A stretch of 64,000 nucleotides of DNA from Verrucomicrobium sp. GTDB lineage: Bacteria; Verrucomicrobiota; Verrucomicrobiia; Methylacidiphilales; UBA1321. The first letter of the stretch is position 1. Each line of letters begins with the position of its first letter. The DNA lies in NCBI GenBank assembly GCA_017849585.1, contig JAFIGT010000021.1:1-64000 (forward strand), read 5' to 3'. Shown here piece by piece: positions 41,701 through 50,198 of this stretch. The position numbers were made by a program, and so were the translations under genes. The notes under the pieces were generated by a model that was not told where the DNA came from, made no database searches, and saw only the letters and a program-made list of their open reading frames with translations.

Positions 41701-44700
41701 TGCCGGAAAGGACGAGGGTGCCGGGACCATCCTTGCTCATGCCGCTGGTGCCGGAGAGAACCCCGCTCATGGTGAGGGTGCCGCTGGTGACGTTGATGCC
41801 GGGTTCAAGCGACATGGAGACGGCGCCCGTGATGATGTTGCTGCCGCTGCTCTGGATGACACCGCTGTTGGTGGATCCGTAGTTGACGCCCACGCCTGCA
41901 ATGGTGAGGGCTTCGTTGGTGACGGTGATGTTGTTGGAGAGGGCCAGTGAGGCTCCATTGGCCACTGTGGTGCCGCTGGTGACCGAGCCGAGGGCGGTAT
42001 TGCTCGTGATGGCGAGGACTCCACCGCTGACGGTCGTGGCACCGCCATAGGTATTCGCACCGGAGAGGGTGGTGGTGCCAGTGCCGGTCTTGACGAGCCC
42101 GGAGGTGGTGCCGGAAACGATACCAGAGATGATGGTGTTGCCGACGCCGCTAATCGTGAGTGTATTGTTATTGCCGTTGATGTTTCCGCTGAGCGTGAGG
42201 TTGGTGGCATTGCCGATGGTGGCGCCGCCGGCGAGAGTGATGTTGCCGAGCCAAGTGTTGTTGCCAGCTTCGTTATTGAGCGCTCCAGCGCCACCGATGC
42301 CCGAGCCGCTGAGGGTCAGTGTCTTGGTATTGGCGGCAGTGATGCTTGTAGCGTTGCTGAGGGTGAGCATGGCACCGTTGGCGACGTTGACGGTTCCGGT
42401 GCCGAGAGCATTCGAAGCCGCCATGATCAGTTCACCGGCGCTAACGGTGGTGGTGCCGCCGTAGTTGCTGCTGTTGTTGGTCAACACCATGGTGCCGGTG
42501 CCGGTCTTGATCAGTCCGCCAGTGGAACCGGTAATAAGGCCGTCAAAACTGGTAGAGGCATTGGTGCCGCCGGTGGTGAGAACGAAGGAGTTGAGGTTGA
42601 CGGTTCCTCCGGTAGTTCCGCCACCGGTGAGGGAACCGATGGTTTCGCTGCTGCTGAGGGCGAGAGTGGCTCCGGAGACATTGGCGATGGTGACGGCGCT
42701 GGTATCGCCAATGGCGTTGGTACTGCTGGCGACGAGCTTGCCGGCATTGATGTTGGTGGCGCCGGAGTAGGTGTTGTTTCCGCCGAGAATCAAGGTGCCG
42801 GCGCCAGTCTTGGAAAGAGTTCCGGTGCCAATATAATTACCGCTGGAAGTGAGCGTTGTCCCGGTGGCGGTGTTAATGGTGCCGCCACCTGCGTTGAGGA
42901 CGATGTTGCCGGAGAGAGAGAAACTGGCGTTAGTGGCAAGGGTACCGTTACTGAAACTGATGGTGTGGCCGGTGGCACCAAGATTTCTATCCGCCGTGAC
43001 GGCGACCGTGCCGCCGTTGATGTTGTTGCCGCCAGAATAGGAACTGGTGCCGGAAAGGGTAAGCGTGCCAGTGCCAGTCTTGGTGAGGGAGGACGTGCTG
43101 GTGCTGATGTTGCCGCTGATGACGGTGTTTCCAGATCCGTCGACGGTGATGTTCTTGTTATTGGTGGTGATGGGGCCGGAGAGGGTGAGAAGGCCGGTGC
43201 CGTTCTGGCTGACGACGAGGGAGGAGGAAAGTGCGAGCGGTACGGCAATGAGATTGCTCGCTGTGGAGGTCATATTGATGTAAGCGCTGTTGGTGCTGGA
43301 GGCGCTGAAGATCAGTGTGCCGCTGCCGGTGAGGGTGTAATTTTCGGTGGCCTGCGTGCTGTTGAACACCGCGTAGCCGAGTGTTTGGTTGGCGCTCAGG
43401 GTGACGGTCTTGGGTGTCGTCGTGGCGCTATTGGTGCCCGCGGAACTGATCTTGCCGAAGACGGCCAGAGCGTCGGTGGCGTTGGGCGTGCCGGTCACGG
43501 AAGTTCCGGCTCCATTGTTCCAGGCATTGGCGGTGGCCCAGTTGGTTTGACTGTTATTCCAGTAGTAACCATTGGCCACGACGGAGGGGACGACTTCGCC
43601 AGTAGCCAAGCGGGTGGCACCCACCGCGTACCCTTCGAACTGAATTTGGCTGAGGAGGGCGCTGTTGGTGTTGGTGAGGAAGAGCTGGCTACCGCTGCCG
43701 CCCGCGAGACTGCCAGTCCAGTTGTCGATGAAGAGGATCGAGCTGGTGCTGGTGGGCGTGTTGGCGCTGGTAAGGGTGAACTGGCTGGTGAGCCCACCGA
43801 AATCGATCGTGGAACTGCTCGAGAGAGTGAAGGTGCCGACGGTGTCGGTGAAGCCATTCACGGCGAGCGTGCCACCGTTCAGAATGAGGGAAGAGCTATT
43901 GGCGAGGACGTTATTGTTGCCGAGGGCGATGGTGCCGTTATTAATGGTGGTGGCGCCCGTATAGGTATTGTTGCCGGAAAGGACTAGAGTGCCGGTGCCG
44001 GTCTTGGTCACGCCCCCGGTGCCAGAGATGACGCCGCCGAAAGTAGTGGAGGTATTGGTGCCGCCGGTGGTGAGGGTGTTGCCGTTGAGATTCACCGCGC
44101 CGCCCGTCGTGCCGCCACCGGAGAGGGCGCCGATGGTTTCACTGGCGCTGAGGACTAGGGTGGCGCCTGCGACGTTGGCGATGTTGACGCTGCCGGTGTT
44201 GCTGATGCTGGCCCCGGTATTGATAATGAGTGTACCCGCGTTGATATTCGTGTCGCCGGTATAGCTGTTCGTGCTGGTGAGCAGCAGGGTGCCGTCGCCT
44301 GTTTTCGTCAGGTTGCCGGTCCCGGCCACTGCGCCGTTGTAGGTGGTGGTGGTTCCGGAGCTGATCTGAATCGTGCCACTCATCGTATCGAGCAGGATGC
44401 CGCGATTGGAGTTGAGCACGGTGTTGGCCGTGACGGCGAGCGTGCCGCCGTTGAAGGTGAGATATCCGGGAGTCGCCGCGCCTGGGGCGGTGCCGAGGCC
44501 GGAGTCGGCGCTGATTTGCAGGATGCCACCGGAAATGGTGGTGGCCCCTGCGTAGGTGTTTACTCCGGAGAAGATGATCGTTCCGTCACCGGTCTTGTCG
44601 ATTCCGCTCAGGGTGTTGCCGGAAATCACTCCGGTGATGTTGAGCGTGGACCCCGCATCGGCGGCCATGCGAACGGGAGCCGCCACGGTGCTGGAGTTGG

Positions 44701-46426
44701 TCAGGGCGACGGTACCGGCAAAGGTATTGGTTCCAGCGATGTTATGCAGTTGACCCTGGCCGCCATCACCGATGCCGGTGGAGACGGTGAGCGCTTCGTT
44801 GGCAATGGTGCCGGAATTGCTAAAGCCGAGCGTGCCGCCAGATTTGACAACGGTGCCGCTGCTGGTGCTGCCGAGGGCCTGCGAATTGGCTGCTATCAAC
44901 GCACCGGCAGAGACAGTAGTGAGTCCGGTGTAGGTATTGCTGCCCGCGAGGATCAGCTTGCCGCCCGCGCCGTTTTCGAAGACGCCGCCAGTGCCGCTCA
45001 TGGTGCTGGTGACAACGGTTGTGCCGTTACCCTGGTTGTAAAAATTGTGCGACCCCATGGCGATGGTGGTCGTGGTGGTGCCGATGGCTCCGCCCAACGT
45101 CAAGGTTTGCCCGGCGTAATTGTAAACCGTGAGGTCAGTATTCATCACGATCGGTACATTGATTTGGTGACTGGTATTGCCTGTCGGGCTGTTGAGCAAA
45201 GCGATGGTCGCCGATTGCGTGCTCGTACCCGTGTCGAATATCAGGGTGGCTCCGGAGCCGGAGTTCAAGGCGTAGCTGTAAGTGCCGCCAAAATAGGCAC
45301 CGCTGATGGTGCGGGTGCCGATGAGGGAGATGTTCTGGTTGCTGGTGACGTAGCTGTCGTTGAAGATGACGTTGGCGCGGTCGCTGGGGGTGTAGTCAAC
45401 GTACCAGTTGGTGGGGGTGCTATTGTTCCAAATCGAATTGCCGCTCGAATTGTCCCAGATGTTGGAGTCGGCGGAGGCTGTGACGGAGACCGTCAGATTG
45501 TTCACCTCATAAATTTCATGCGCATCACCAGTGGCACCGCTGAAGCCCATGCGCAATTCCTCGGGCCGAGTGCCATTGATGTTGGTAGAAACCATGGTCT
45601 GCCAGAGACCGTTTTCACCGAATTGCATTTCAATGATGACTTGTGTGCCGGTGACGACTCCATTGCCGTCGAGAATCGGATTCAGGGTGATGCGGACATT
45701 GCGATACTGCGTGCTTTGGTCGGGACGCGTGGTCAGGCTCGCAAAGTCGAGATCGTAGGGCGTCGTGGTGCCCGCGAGGTAATCGTAGTTGTTGTAACCG
45801 CTCGACGGACCGCCACGGATGGCTACCGCTTCAGGTGTGGCACCCGGACCGCCCGTGCGTCCCTCGGTCGGGTTGGAGTAGTTGCCGTACACGTCGAAGC
45901 CGACGCCGATGTAACCGTCTGACAAACCGGCAATGTTGGTCTTGGGCGCATAGGCGAGAGAGCCACCATAGGCACCGGCATTAAAGGTACTGCTGGCATC
46001 CCAGAGGAAGAAGCCGATGCCGTCACCCGCGCCAGCGCCGGTCTGGTTGTACATCGCCATGCTGAACGAAATCTGGATGCCGCTCGCACCAGCTGCGGGA
46101 ATGGGACTATCGAACCAGACAGCGTTGGCCTGATTTTGGGTCGAACTCGATAAGCGCAACCAGCCTTGTCCGACGCTATCGATTCCCTGTGCGGCAGTGA
46201 GAAAGGCGGGGTCGCCCTGACCGCTGGAGCCCTGCACAAAGTTCCAGCCTTGCGCCGATGTGCCGGTGAAATCTTCGGTATAGGTGAATTGCGCCTGGAC
46301 TGGGGCAGGTGCGAAGCATTGGATGGCTAGCAAGCCGGCGCTCGCCATCGAAAGCAGACGACGACTCGCGGCCGCAGCAAAAGTGGTGCGCTGGCGAATT
46401 CCAAAGGTCTGTAAACGATCGTGCAT
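38786..46426 (-). CDS. Giant lectin-domain / PATR-repeat / PEP-CTERM surface protein
   Basis: 2546 residues. Signal peptide to about 46 (ending PAPVQAQ). Residues about 47-320 form a legume-lectin-like domain (YTEDFTGTSAQGWNF, GDGIGFFLWDAS, GVGFDVYGNYSN). About fifteen autotransporter-associated (PATR) repeats follow, of type TKTGTGTLVLSGNNTYTGAT with INGGTL. PATR normally sits in autotransporter passengers, but here there is no beta-barrel; the protein ends VPEPSTIIGGLLITLWILW plus a basic tail (RLRHRIFKRRHA), an exosortase signal. A cap domain ending in GEVVP or a variant occurs three times, only the last followed by PEP-CTERM. A long fibrous surface adhesin or glycan-binding protein is likely. 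Confidence 0.87.
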   Translation of the reverse strand: MHDRLQTFGIRQRTTFAAAASRRLLSMASAGLLAIQCFAPAPVQAQFTYTEDFTGTSAQGWNFVQGSSGQGDPAFLTAAQGIDSVGQGWLRLSSSTQNQANAVWFDSPIPAAGASGIQISFSMAMYNQTGAGAGDGIGFFLWDASSTFNAGAYGGSLAYAPKTNIAGLSDGYIGVGFDVYGNYSNPTEGRTGGPGATPEAVAIRGGPSSGYNNYDYLAGTTTPYDLDFASLTTRPDQSTQYRNVRITLNPILDGNGVVTGTQVIIEMQFGENGLWQTMVSTNINGTRPEELRMGFSGATGDAHEIYEVNNLTVSVTASADSNIWDNSSGNSIWNNSTPTNWYVDYTPSDRANVIFNDSYVTSNQNISLIGTRTISGAYFGGTYSYALNSGSGATLIFDTGTSTQSATIALLNSPTGNTSHQINVPIVMNTDLTVYNYAGQTLTLGGAIGTTTTTIAMGSHNFYNQGNGTTVVTSTMSGTGGVFENGAGGKLILAGSNTYTGLTTVSAGALIAANSQALGSTSSGTVVKSGGTLGFSNSGTIANEALTVSTGIGDGGQGQLHNIAGTNTFAGTVALTNSSTVAAPVRMAADAGSTLNITGVISGNTLSGIDKTGDGTIIFSGVNTYAGATTISGGILQISADSGLGTAPGAATPGYLTFNGGTLAVTANTVLNSNRGILLDTMSGTIQISSGTTTTYNGAVAGTGNLTKTGDGTLLLTSTNSYTGDTNINAGTLIINTGASISNTGSVNIANVAGATLVLSASETIGALSGGGTTGGAVNLNGNTLTTGGTNTSTTFGGVISGTGGVTKTGTGTLVLSGNNTYTGATTINNGTIALGNNNVLANSSSLILNGGTLAVNGFTDTVGTFTLSSSSTIDFGGLTSQFTLTSANTPTSTSSILFIDNWTGSLAGGSGSQLFLTNTNSALLSQIQFEGYAVGATRLATGEVVPSVVANGYYWNNSQTNWATANAWNNGAGTSVTGTPNATDALAVFGKISSAGTNSATTTPKTVTLSANQTLGYAVFNSTQATENYTLTGSGTLIFSASSTNSAYINMTSTASNLIAVPLALSSSLVVSQNGTGLLTLSGPITTNNKNITVDGSGNTVISGNISTSTSSLTKTGTGTLTLSGTSSYSGGNNINGGTVAVTADRNLGATGHTISFSNGTLATNASFSLSGNIVLNAGGGTINTATGTTLTSSGNYIGTGTLSKTGAGTLILGGNNTYSGATNINAGKLVASSTNAIGDTSAVTIANVSGATLALSSSETIGSLTGGGTTGGTVNLNSFVLTTGGTNASTSFDGLITGSTGGLIKTGTGTMVLTNNSSNYGGTTTVSAGELIMAASNALGTGTVNVANGAMLTLSNATSITAANTKTLTLSGSGIGGAGALNNEAGNNTWLGNITLAGGATIGNATNLTLSGNINGNNNTLTISGVGNTIISGIVSGTTSGLVKTGTGTTTLSGANTYGGATTVSGGVLAITSNTALGSVTSGTTVANGASLALSNNITVTNEALTIAGVGVNYGSTNSGVIQSSGSNIITGAVSMSLEPGINVTSGTLTMSGVLSGTSGMSKDGPGTLVLSGSNSFNGAVSVNSGILAVQNNNALGTASTSVRTTVNDGATVQIGTASSALTVGESFTINGSGAGGNGVINNTGGNNTISGIITMATNSTIGAATGTTLSATGVVNGTANLTKVGAGTLVLSNSNTYTGATHINGGTLVVSSDTSLGAAPSSPITDKLTFDGGTLQTANAFTLDSDRGITLNSGGGTVTLTTTSAAITYGGIVAGTGNLTVSGSGRMTLSGNNTYTGNTTVNGATLAITGDQNLGAAPGSPTSNNITLNDGGTLAISGTTTLDSNRGIVVSGTGGSINTATGTTTTYGGSITGSSSITKSGAGTLALDSDNVISSSTSVILNGGTLATNGHNGTAGAFTLASSSTIDMGGLDADSVFTFASMTSTSTTSNVLTIANWTGSLTGGSGSQLVSSTTVSSAILATINFDGYGTGAYQIAATGEIVPGIIASAKYWDSGTNTWNTQGNRWNNADGSDATVYPNGADQVVVFGARDAAGTPATTSSSKTVTLSNNRTVGHIIFNSTYSGENYTITANTLRFDVSGTGSATIAMSSTSSNTIASAIVLSNSLAITQNGAGTLHLTGNFTTNSNDLYVDGTGNTRISGTIDGAGTTLVKTGTGTLTLSATNSYAGGTYINGGDVAVSGSRNLGATGNALTFSSGTLVANGTFSLSGTVTLDSGGGAINTAGSNTVTLTGNMIGSGDFTKEGTGTVILTGNNTYSGTTTINGGTLIASNGNAIGNSSDVILANVSGARLVLSSSETIGSLSGGGAAGGNVVLNGSTILTTGGNNTSTTYAGSISGTGGVTKTGTGTMVLSGTNTYTGDTNITQGTLMLGASNVLSNTTNVSMSTGTTFAINGHSDTVGTLTLNGNSTIDMAAALGSAIYFADSSAINWGSNILTITNYDPGADNDYLYFGTNSSGLTPGEVGQIRFLNPVGYSPGLYYAMILADGRVVPIVPEPSTIIGGLLITLWILWRLRHRIFKRRHA
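39250..44960 (-). repeat. PATR repeat array with three repeat-plus-cap blocks
   Basis: About fifteen degenerate 25-35-residue core motifs lie between residues about 490 and 2390, spaced 40-130 residues apart. Caps with a STIDxGG start, a SGSQL-type middle and a GEVVP or GEIVP end lie at about 43570-43830 and 40390-40650, and the terminal cap at about 38880-39130. The stretches after caps 1 and 2 (YYWNNSQTNWA and KYWDSGTNTWN) are also similar to each other, so a block of about 1000 residues is repeated. Confidence 0.65.
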
Positions 46427-46938
46427 GAGGCGAGTCGAAATCTTCAGTTTTTTGGGGAACGGGCTCGATTATTTAGCCTCTCGGCATCTTTAACCCCAAT
46501 CAACTACCTAAAAACTGCTCTTTTCCCTCTGCAGAGTCAAGCTATAGGCGAGGGTAAAAGATCATTTTAAGTAAGTATTAATTTGTCTATTATTAGGAAG
46601 GTAGTTTTATGAATTTTTATTTTGATTATGCTAGGCGGCTGGATTACTCAGTCTTTATTTTGAATAAATAAGCAGCATAAGTGCCATATTTTAAATGGAC
46701 TACATAAAACACGGCTTTCTGTACTTTAACTCATTGAAATTGCGCGGTGTCTGTAATAATTAATTTTTTTAATAATACTTGTATTAATTAGTTGGGCTTC
46801 TTAAATGGCGAAAAATCGAAGTCAGGCAAATTTGGGGGATTTTTGCTGCATCTCATTTTCGGCAAAAAAGTTAAGCATCTCTTTTGAAAGGAAGCGTTCC
46901 TGTTGCTTTTTTTTCAGGCAATCGGTAGCGTGCGCGGC
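46427..46938. other. 512-bp AT-rich divergent intergenic region
   Basis: It separates the giant PATR gene from the MFS gene. Long A/T runs and a 14-bp palindrome (46773-46786) are present. I find no supported gene or RNA; an ORF from 46805 looks random. Confidence 0.5.
46773..46786. promoter_or_regulatory. Palindrome resembling the lacI-adjacent one
   Basis: TAATACTTGTATTA has perfect 6-bp arms about a TT centre; its core TACTTGTA is identical to that of the palindrome at 1099-1112. It lies 153 bp upstream of the MFS start. A shared LacI-type operator is possible, but AT-rich background makes chance likely. Confidence 0.2.
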
Positions 46939-48192
46939 ATGTCAACGCATTCGGGCTCTCCATGGAAACGGCTGGCGGCGAATTCGAACGTAGCTCTGGC
47001 CATTCTCACGGGCCTGAATTTGTTGCATTATCTTGATCGCTCGGTGTTGTCGTCGGTGGTAGTGCCGATGAAGGCGGAGTTGGGATTGAGCGATGGTGAA
47101 TTGGGGCGACTGTGGACGGCCTTCATGCTGGGTTATTTTGTAACCTCGCCGCTCTTCGGCTATTTCGGCGATCGCTATCCGCGTCGGTGGCTGATTTTTG
47201 CAGGCATTTTTTTCTGGAGCCTCGGTACGGTGCTCACTGGTGTCGCCTCTCTTTTTGCGTTTATGCTGGCGATGCGGGTGCTGGTCGGGTTGGGTGAAGC
47301 GAGCTACGCGACGCTGAGTCCGGGCTGGATCGCGGACCTTTATGAGCCGGCGCGGCGCAATAACGCGCTGACCATTTTCTACACGGCCATTCCAGTGGGC
47401 TCGGCACTGGGCTATATTCTCGGCGGTGTGGTATCGGAACACTTTGGCTGGCGTGAGGCGTTCTATTTTGCCGGGGCACCGGGATTGCTGCTCGCCTTCA
47501 TTCTCCTGTGGATGCACGAACCGGCCCGGGGCGAGGCGGATGCACGGGCAGGGATTGAGGCGGCACAGGAAAAGCCGAAGTTGCGCGATGTGTGGAAGCT
47601 TTCGCGGCTTGGACACTACCATCTCGTGGTCTGGGGTTATACGGCCTATACATTCGCGCTTGGCGCGTTTGGATTTTGGGGGCCGGCTTTCTTGAATCGT
47701 TTTCATCAGGTGCCGAATGAAAAAGCTTCCCTCTTTTTTGGCGGGGTGTTGGTGGTGACGGGTTTGGTCGGCACGCTTGTGGGTGGGTTTGCGGCAACGG
47801 CATGGCAGCGGCGCTCGCCCTCGGGTTACGCGTGGTTGTCGAGTTTGTCCGTGCTGGCGGCGGTGCCGGTTTCGGTGCTGGCGTTTCTTTCGCCGAATAC
47901 GACGATCTCCATGATCTGTCTGGCGCTCGCTATGTTCCTGGCGTTTCTCTCGACGGGACCGGTGAATACTTTATTACTGGAATCGGTGCCGGTGAATCTA
48001 CGGGCCAGCGCGGTGGCGGTCTCCATCTTTGCCACACATCTCTTTGGGGATTTCTGGTCGACGGAAATTGTCGGCCTGCTCTCCGATTCGTGGCAAAGCC
48101 TGCGCGCAGCGGTGATGATTCTTCCGGGAGCGCTTTTCGTCGCGGCGGTGTTGTGGATGGTATTGGCTAAAGACATGCATCGGCGCGCGTGA
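46939..48192 (+). CDS. MFS transporter, Spinster-like
   Basis: 417 residues from ATG 46939, about 12 membrane helices. MFS signatures: NLLHYLDRSVLSSVVVPM in helix 1; GYFGDRYPRRWLIFAG (loop 2-3, Gly-x-x-x-Asp-Arg-x-x-Arg-Arg type); GEASYATLSPGWIADLYEPARR after helix 4, typical of the Spinster family. Bacterial relatives are mostly of unknown substrate, from hexuronates to lipids. It is the only obvious transporter in the window, so import of released sugars is possible but unproven. The upstream TTG/GTG starts of the same frame lack hydrophobic or conserved sequence and are excluded. It converges on the hemerythrin gene 13 bp away. Confidence 0.85.
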   Translation: MSTHSGSPWKRLAANSNVALAILTGLNLLHYLDRSVLSSVVVPMKAELGLSDGELGRLWTAFMLGYFVTSPLFGYFGDRYPRRWLIFAGIFFWSLGTVLTGVASLFAFMLAMRVLVGLGEASYATLSPGWIADLYEPARRNNALTIFYTAIPVGSALGYILGGVVSEHFGWREAFYFAGAPGLLLAFILLWMHEPARGEADARAGIEAAQEKPKLRDVWKLSRLGHYHLVVWGYTAYTFALGAFGFWGPAFLNRFHQVPNEKASLFFGGVLVVTGLVGTLVGGFAATAWQRRSPSGYAWLSSLSVLAAVPVSVLAFLSPNTTISMICLALAMFLAFLSTGPVNTLLLESVPVNLRASAVAVSIFATHLFGDFWSTEIVGLLSDSWQSLRAAVMILPGALFVAAVLWMVLAKDMHRRA

Positions 48193-48205
48193 CGCTGCCG
48201 GGACA

Positions 48206-49147
48206 TCAAGCGCGCATCAGCCCGCTGCCATGGCATAATGAAGGCGTGGTGCGGGTTTCATTGAGACAGCGGTCGACGCCGCAGATGTGGCCGACGAGCC
48301 ATTTGCTGAGAATATTTTTGAGATCCATGACCAGGCTCAGCTTGGCTCCCTCCTTCTCGTATTTGTGGCGCCATTGGACGTAGGTCGCGATGAGGGCCGC
48401 GTGCGCCTTTTTATTTTTTTCGAGGGCCGGACACTGACGCTCGGCCATGATGCGTTCTTCCGCGCTGAAATGAATCTGAACATATTCTCCAAGAAAATTG
48501 AGCATCCGATCCACCTCATCACGGGCTTTGCCTTCGCGCGCGGCGGTCTCGAGCTGGTTTACCATGTCGATCAGCTGGCGGTGTTGCTGATCCACCGTCT
48601 CGACTCCAGTCGCCATGGTGGCAGCTTCGTAGAGGAGGGGGTTTTCGGCAGGATGCCGTGAGGGACCCGCCGTGGTGGTTGCCCCGATATGACGGTGGAT
48701 CGAATGGATGTCGTGATTGGCCGAAGCGGCGTGGCAGAGTGCTTCGGCGATATCTTGCTGATGAATGATGATGCCTTGGATATTGCTTTCGATGCGGTGG
48801 CCGACCGCAATGGCCGATTCGCTGATCTCAATAGAATTTTTGATCACAGCACTCGTCTGCTCCGAGGCTTGGTGACACCGTTCGGCGATGGATTTGATTT
48901 CGTTCGCGACGACCATAAAAGTCGCACCGCGTTCTCCCGCATGAGCCGCTTCGACGCCGGCATTGATGGCCAATATTTTAGTACGCAATCCAATTTCGCC
49001 GAGTTCGCGGCTGATACCCGAGATCGAGTGGCTCGCTTCGATGAGTTTTCGGATGGCTTCCGCCATGGCTTTTCCGGAGACTTCGATCTCCTCAATCGCC
49101 TTGTTCATTTCGTCGTTCGCTTGCAGTCCATCTTGTAAGCTTTTCAT
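48206..49147 (-). CDS. Soluble chemoreceptor-type protein fused to bacteriohemerythrin
   Basis: 313 residues, no membrane helix. Residues 1-145 are a short methyl-accepting-protein signalling coiled coil with a hairpin tip, RTKILAINAGVEAAHAGERG, then VVANEI. Residues about 175-300 are bacteriohemerythrin: VDQQHRQL (His189), HFSAEE (His226, Glu230), KKAHA (His249) and GHICGVDRC (His287, Asp292). The ligand expected four residues before His249 is Asn245, so one of the usual seven di-iron ligands is missing. It should sense oxygen or a related gas and signal to CheA/CheW. A 10-bp inverted repeat (49181-49237) lies upstream. Confidence 0.85.
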   Translation of the reverse strand: MKSLQDGLQANDEMNKAIEEIEVSGKAMAEAIRKLIEASHSISGISRELGEIGLRTKILAINAGVEAAHAGERGATFMVVANEIKSIAERCHQASEQTSAVIKNSIEISESAIAVGHRIESNIQGIIIHQQDIAEALCHAASANHDIHSIHRHIGATTTAGPSRHPAENPLLYEAATMATGVETVDQQHRQLIDMVNQLETAAREGKARDEVDRMLNFLGEYVQIHFSAEERIMAERQCPALEKNKKAHAALIATYVQWRHKYEKEGAKLSLVMDLKNILSKWLVGHICGVDRCLNETRTTPSLCHGSGLMRA

Positions 49148-49180
49148 CTACATCCTTGGTTTGACTTTTCTTCATTCGGA

Positions 49181-49237
49181 ATTCAGACAAATGAATTTAG
49201 GTTTTATTTAAGTTGGTAAGACATTTATTGTCTGAAT
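49181..49237. promoter_or_regulatory. 10-bp inverted repeat upstream of the hemerythrin-chemoreceptor gene
   Basis: ATTCAGACAA (49181-49190) and TTGTCTGAAT (49228-49237), perfect arms 37 bp apart, 34 bp before the start codon. It may be a pair of operator half-sites. The rest of the 290-bp gap to the divergent response regulator shows nothing else. Confidence 0.35.
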
Positions 49238-49437
49238 GGCGTCGGCGAGCTTTGCTTTTCTTTGATATACGAGGAGAAATTAGGCACTCGTTTCGATATC
49301 GCTAACTTTAGGCAAGAGAAAACTGGGAGTGATGCGAATAAATGATTAGCTTGGATCGATAAAATGCATTGAAGCTATAAGGATCTTTACTTAAGCTTGT
49401 GGAGTCGTAACACGAGTGTTCCGGGTGTGTTTCTAAA

Positions 49438-50136
49438 ATGAAAATCTTGTTGGCTGAAGATGATCGGAAGTTTTCAAAGCACTTAAGCCGTGGTTTGGAG
49501 ACGGAGGGATTTCTGGTGGATCAAGCCTTTGACGGCGAGGAAGCCCGTGGCTTGGTCGAAAAAAATCAATACGACGTTCTCGCCGTAGACGTGAACCTGC
49601 CGTTGCTCAACGGCTTTTCGCTCGTCTCGCAGCTTCGCGAATCAGGCATCAATACGCCCGTGATTTTTGTAACGGGCTCTGGTGATGTCACCGATGTTGT
49701 GCATGGCTTGGATGTGGGGGGGGATGATTATATCGTCAAGCCGTTCCGCTTCGAAGAACTCGTGGCTCGTCTGCGCGCCATCATGCGCCGGCAGCGACCG
49801 CAGGAGCCGCGGCAATTGCGCGTGGCTGATCTGGAGCTGGATTTGCTGACGCGTCAGGCGCGCCGCGCCGGGCGTCTGATTGAGCTCACGAATCGCGAGT
49901 TCGCCATTCTGGAGCATTTGATGTCGGCTTCCCCCAAGCCGGTTGCGAAGGAAATTCTGACGCGCCATGTCTGGAACCAGAGTTTTGCAGCAGAAACCAA
50001 TGTGCTCAACGTGCACATCAAGAATCTGCGCCGCAAGCTGGAGCCGGATGATTTGCCGCAACTGCTCCACACCGTGCGCAACGTCGGCTTCTGCCTCCAC
50101 GGCGGAGACGGCCCCAGCGATCCGATCGAGAGTTAA
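49438..50136 (+). CDS. OmpR/PhoB-family response regulator (orphan)
   Basis: 232 residues. Receiver domain 1-115: acidic pair EDD (7-9), phospho-acceptor Asp51 in DVLAVDVNLP, conserved VTGSGD and Lys101 in YIVKPF. Winged-helix DNA-binding domain 128-225: ELTNREFAILEHLM, then TNVLNVHIKNLRRKL and TVRNVGF. No histidine kinase is next to it, so the partner is elsewhere. A weak hairpin (50154-50178) follows the gene. It is divergent from the hemerythrin-chemoreceptor gene, and control of that gene is possible. Confidence 0.92.
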   Translation: MKILLAEDDRKFSKHLSRGLETEGFLVDQAFDGEEARGLVEKNQYDVLAVDVNLPLLNGFSLVSQLRESGINTPVIFVTGSGDVTDVVHGLDVGGDDYIVKPFRFEELVARLRAIMRRQRPQEPRQLRVADLELDLLTRQARRAGRLIELTNREFAILEHLMSASPKPVAKEILTRHVWNQSFAAETNVLNVHIKNLRRKLEPDDLPQLLHTVRNVGFCLHGGDGPSDPIES

Positions 50137-50153
50137 AGCCGTTTAAAGAATTG

Positions 50154-50178
50154 TGCACACAGCGAGGGTGTGTGTGCA
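50154..50178. terminator. Weak hairpin between convergent genes
   Basis: TGCACACA and TGTGTGCA pair over an about 9-base loop; no T-run follows. It lies between the response regulator and the ADP-ribosylglycohydrolase gene ends. Confidence 0.3.
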
Positions 50179-50198
50179 GATACTCTAAATGGAGTCGC

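Noticed and set aside
39250-44960. CRISPR array or DNA satellite in the repeat-rich region
   Set aside because: The repetition is at protein level with degenerate, unequal units; no constant repeat/spacer pattern exists.
44516-45922. 468-residue plus-strand frame inside the giant PATR gene
   Set aside because: The repeat DNA of Gly/Thr/Asn codons leaves the opposite strand open by composition; the minus-strand protein has signal peptide, lectin, PATR and PEP-CTERM regions.
46805-46993. 62-residue frame overlapping the MFS start
   Set aside because: Different frame from the transporter, AT-rich origin and no domain; the MFS start at 46939 explains the region.
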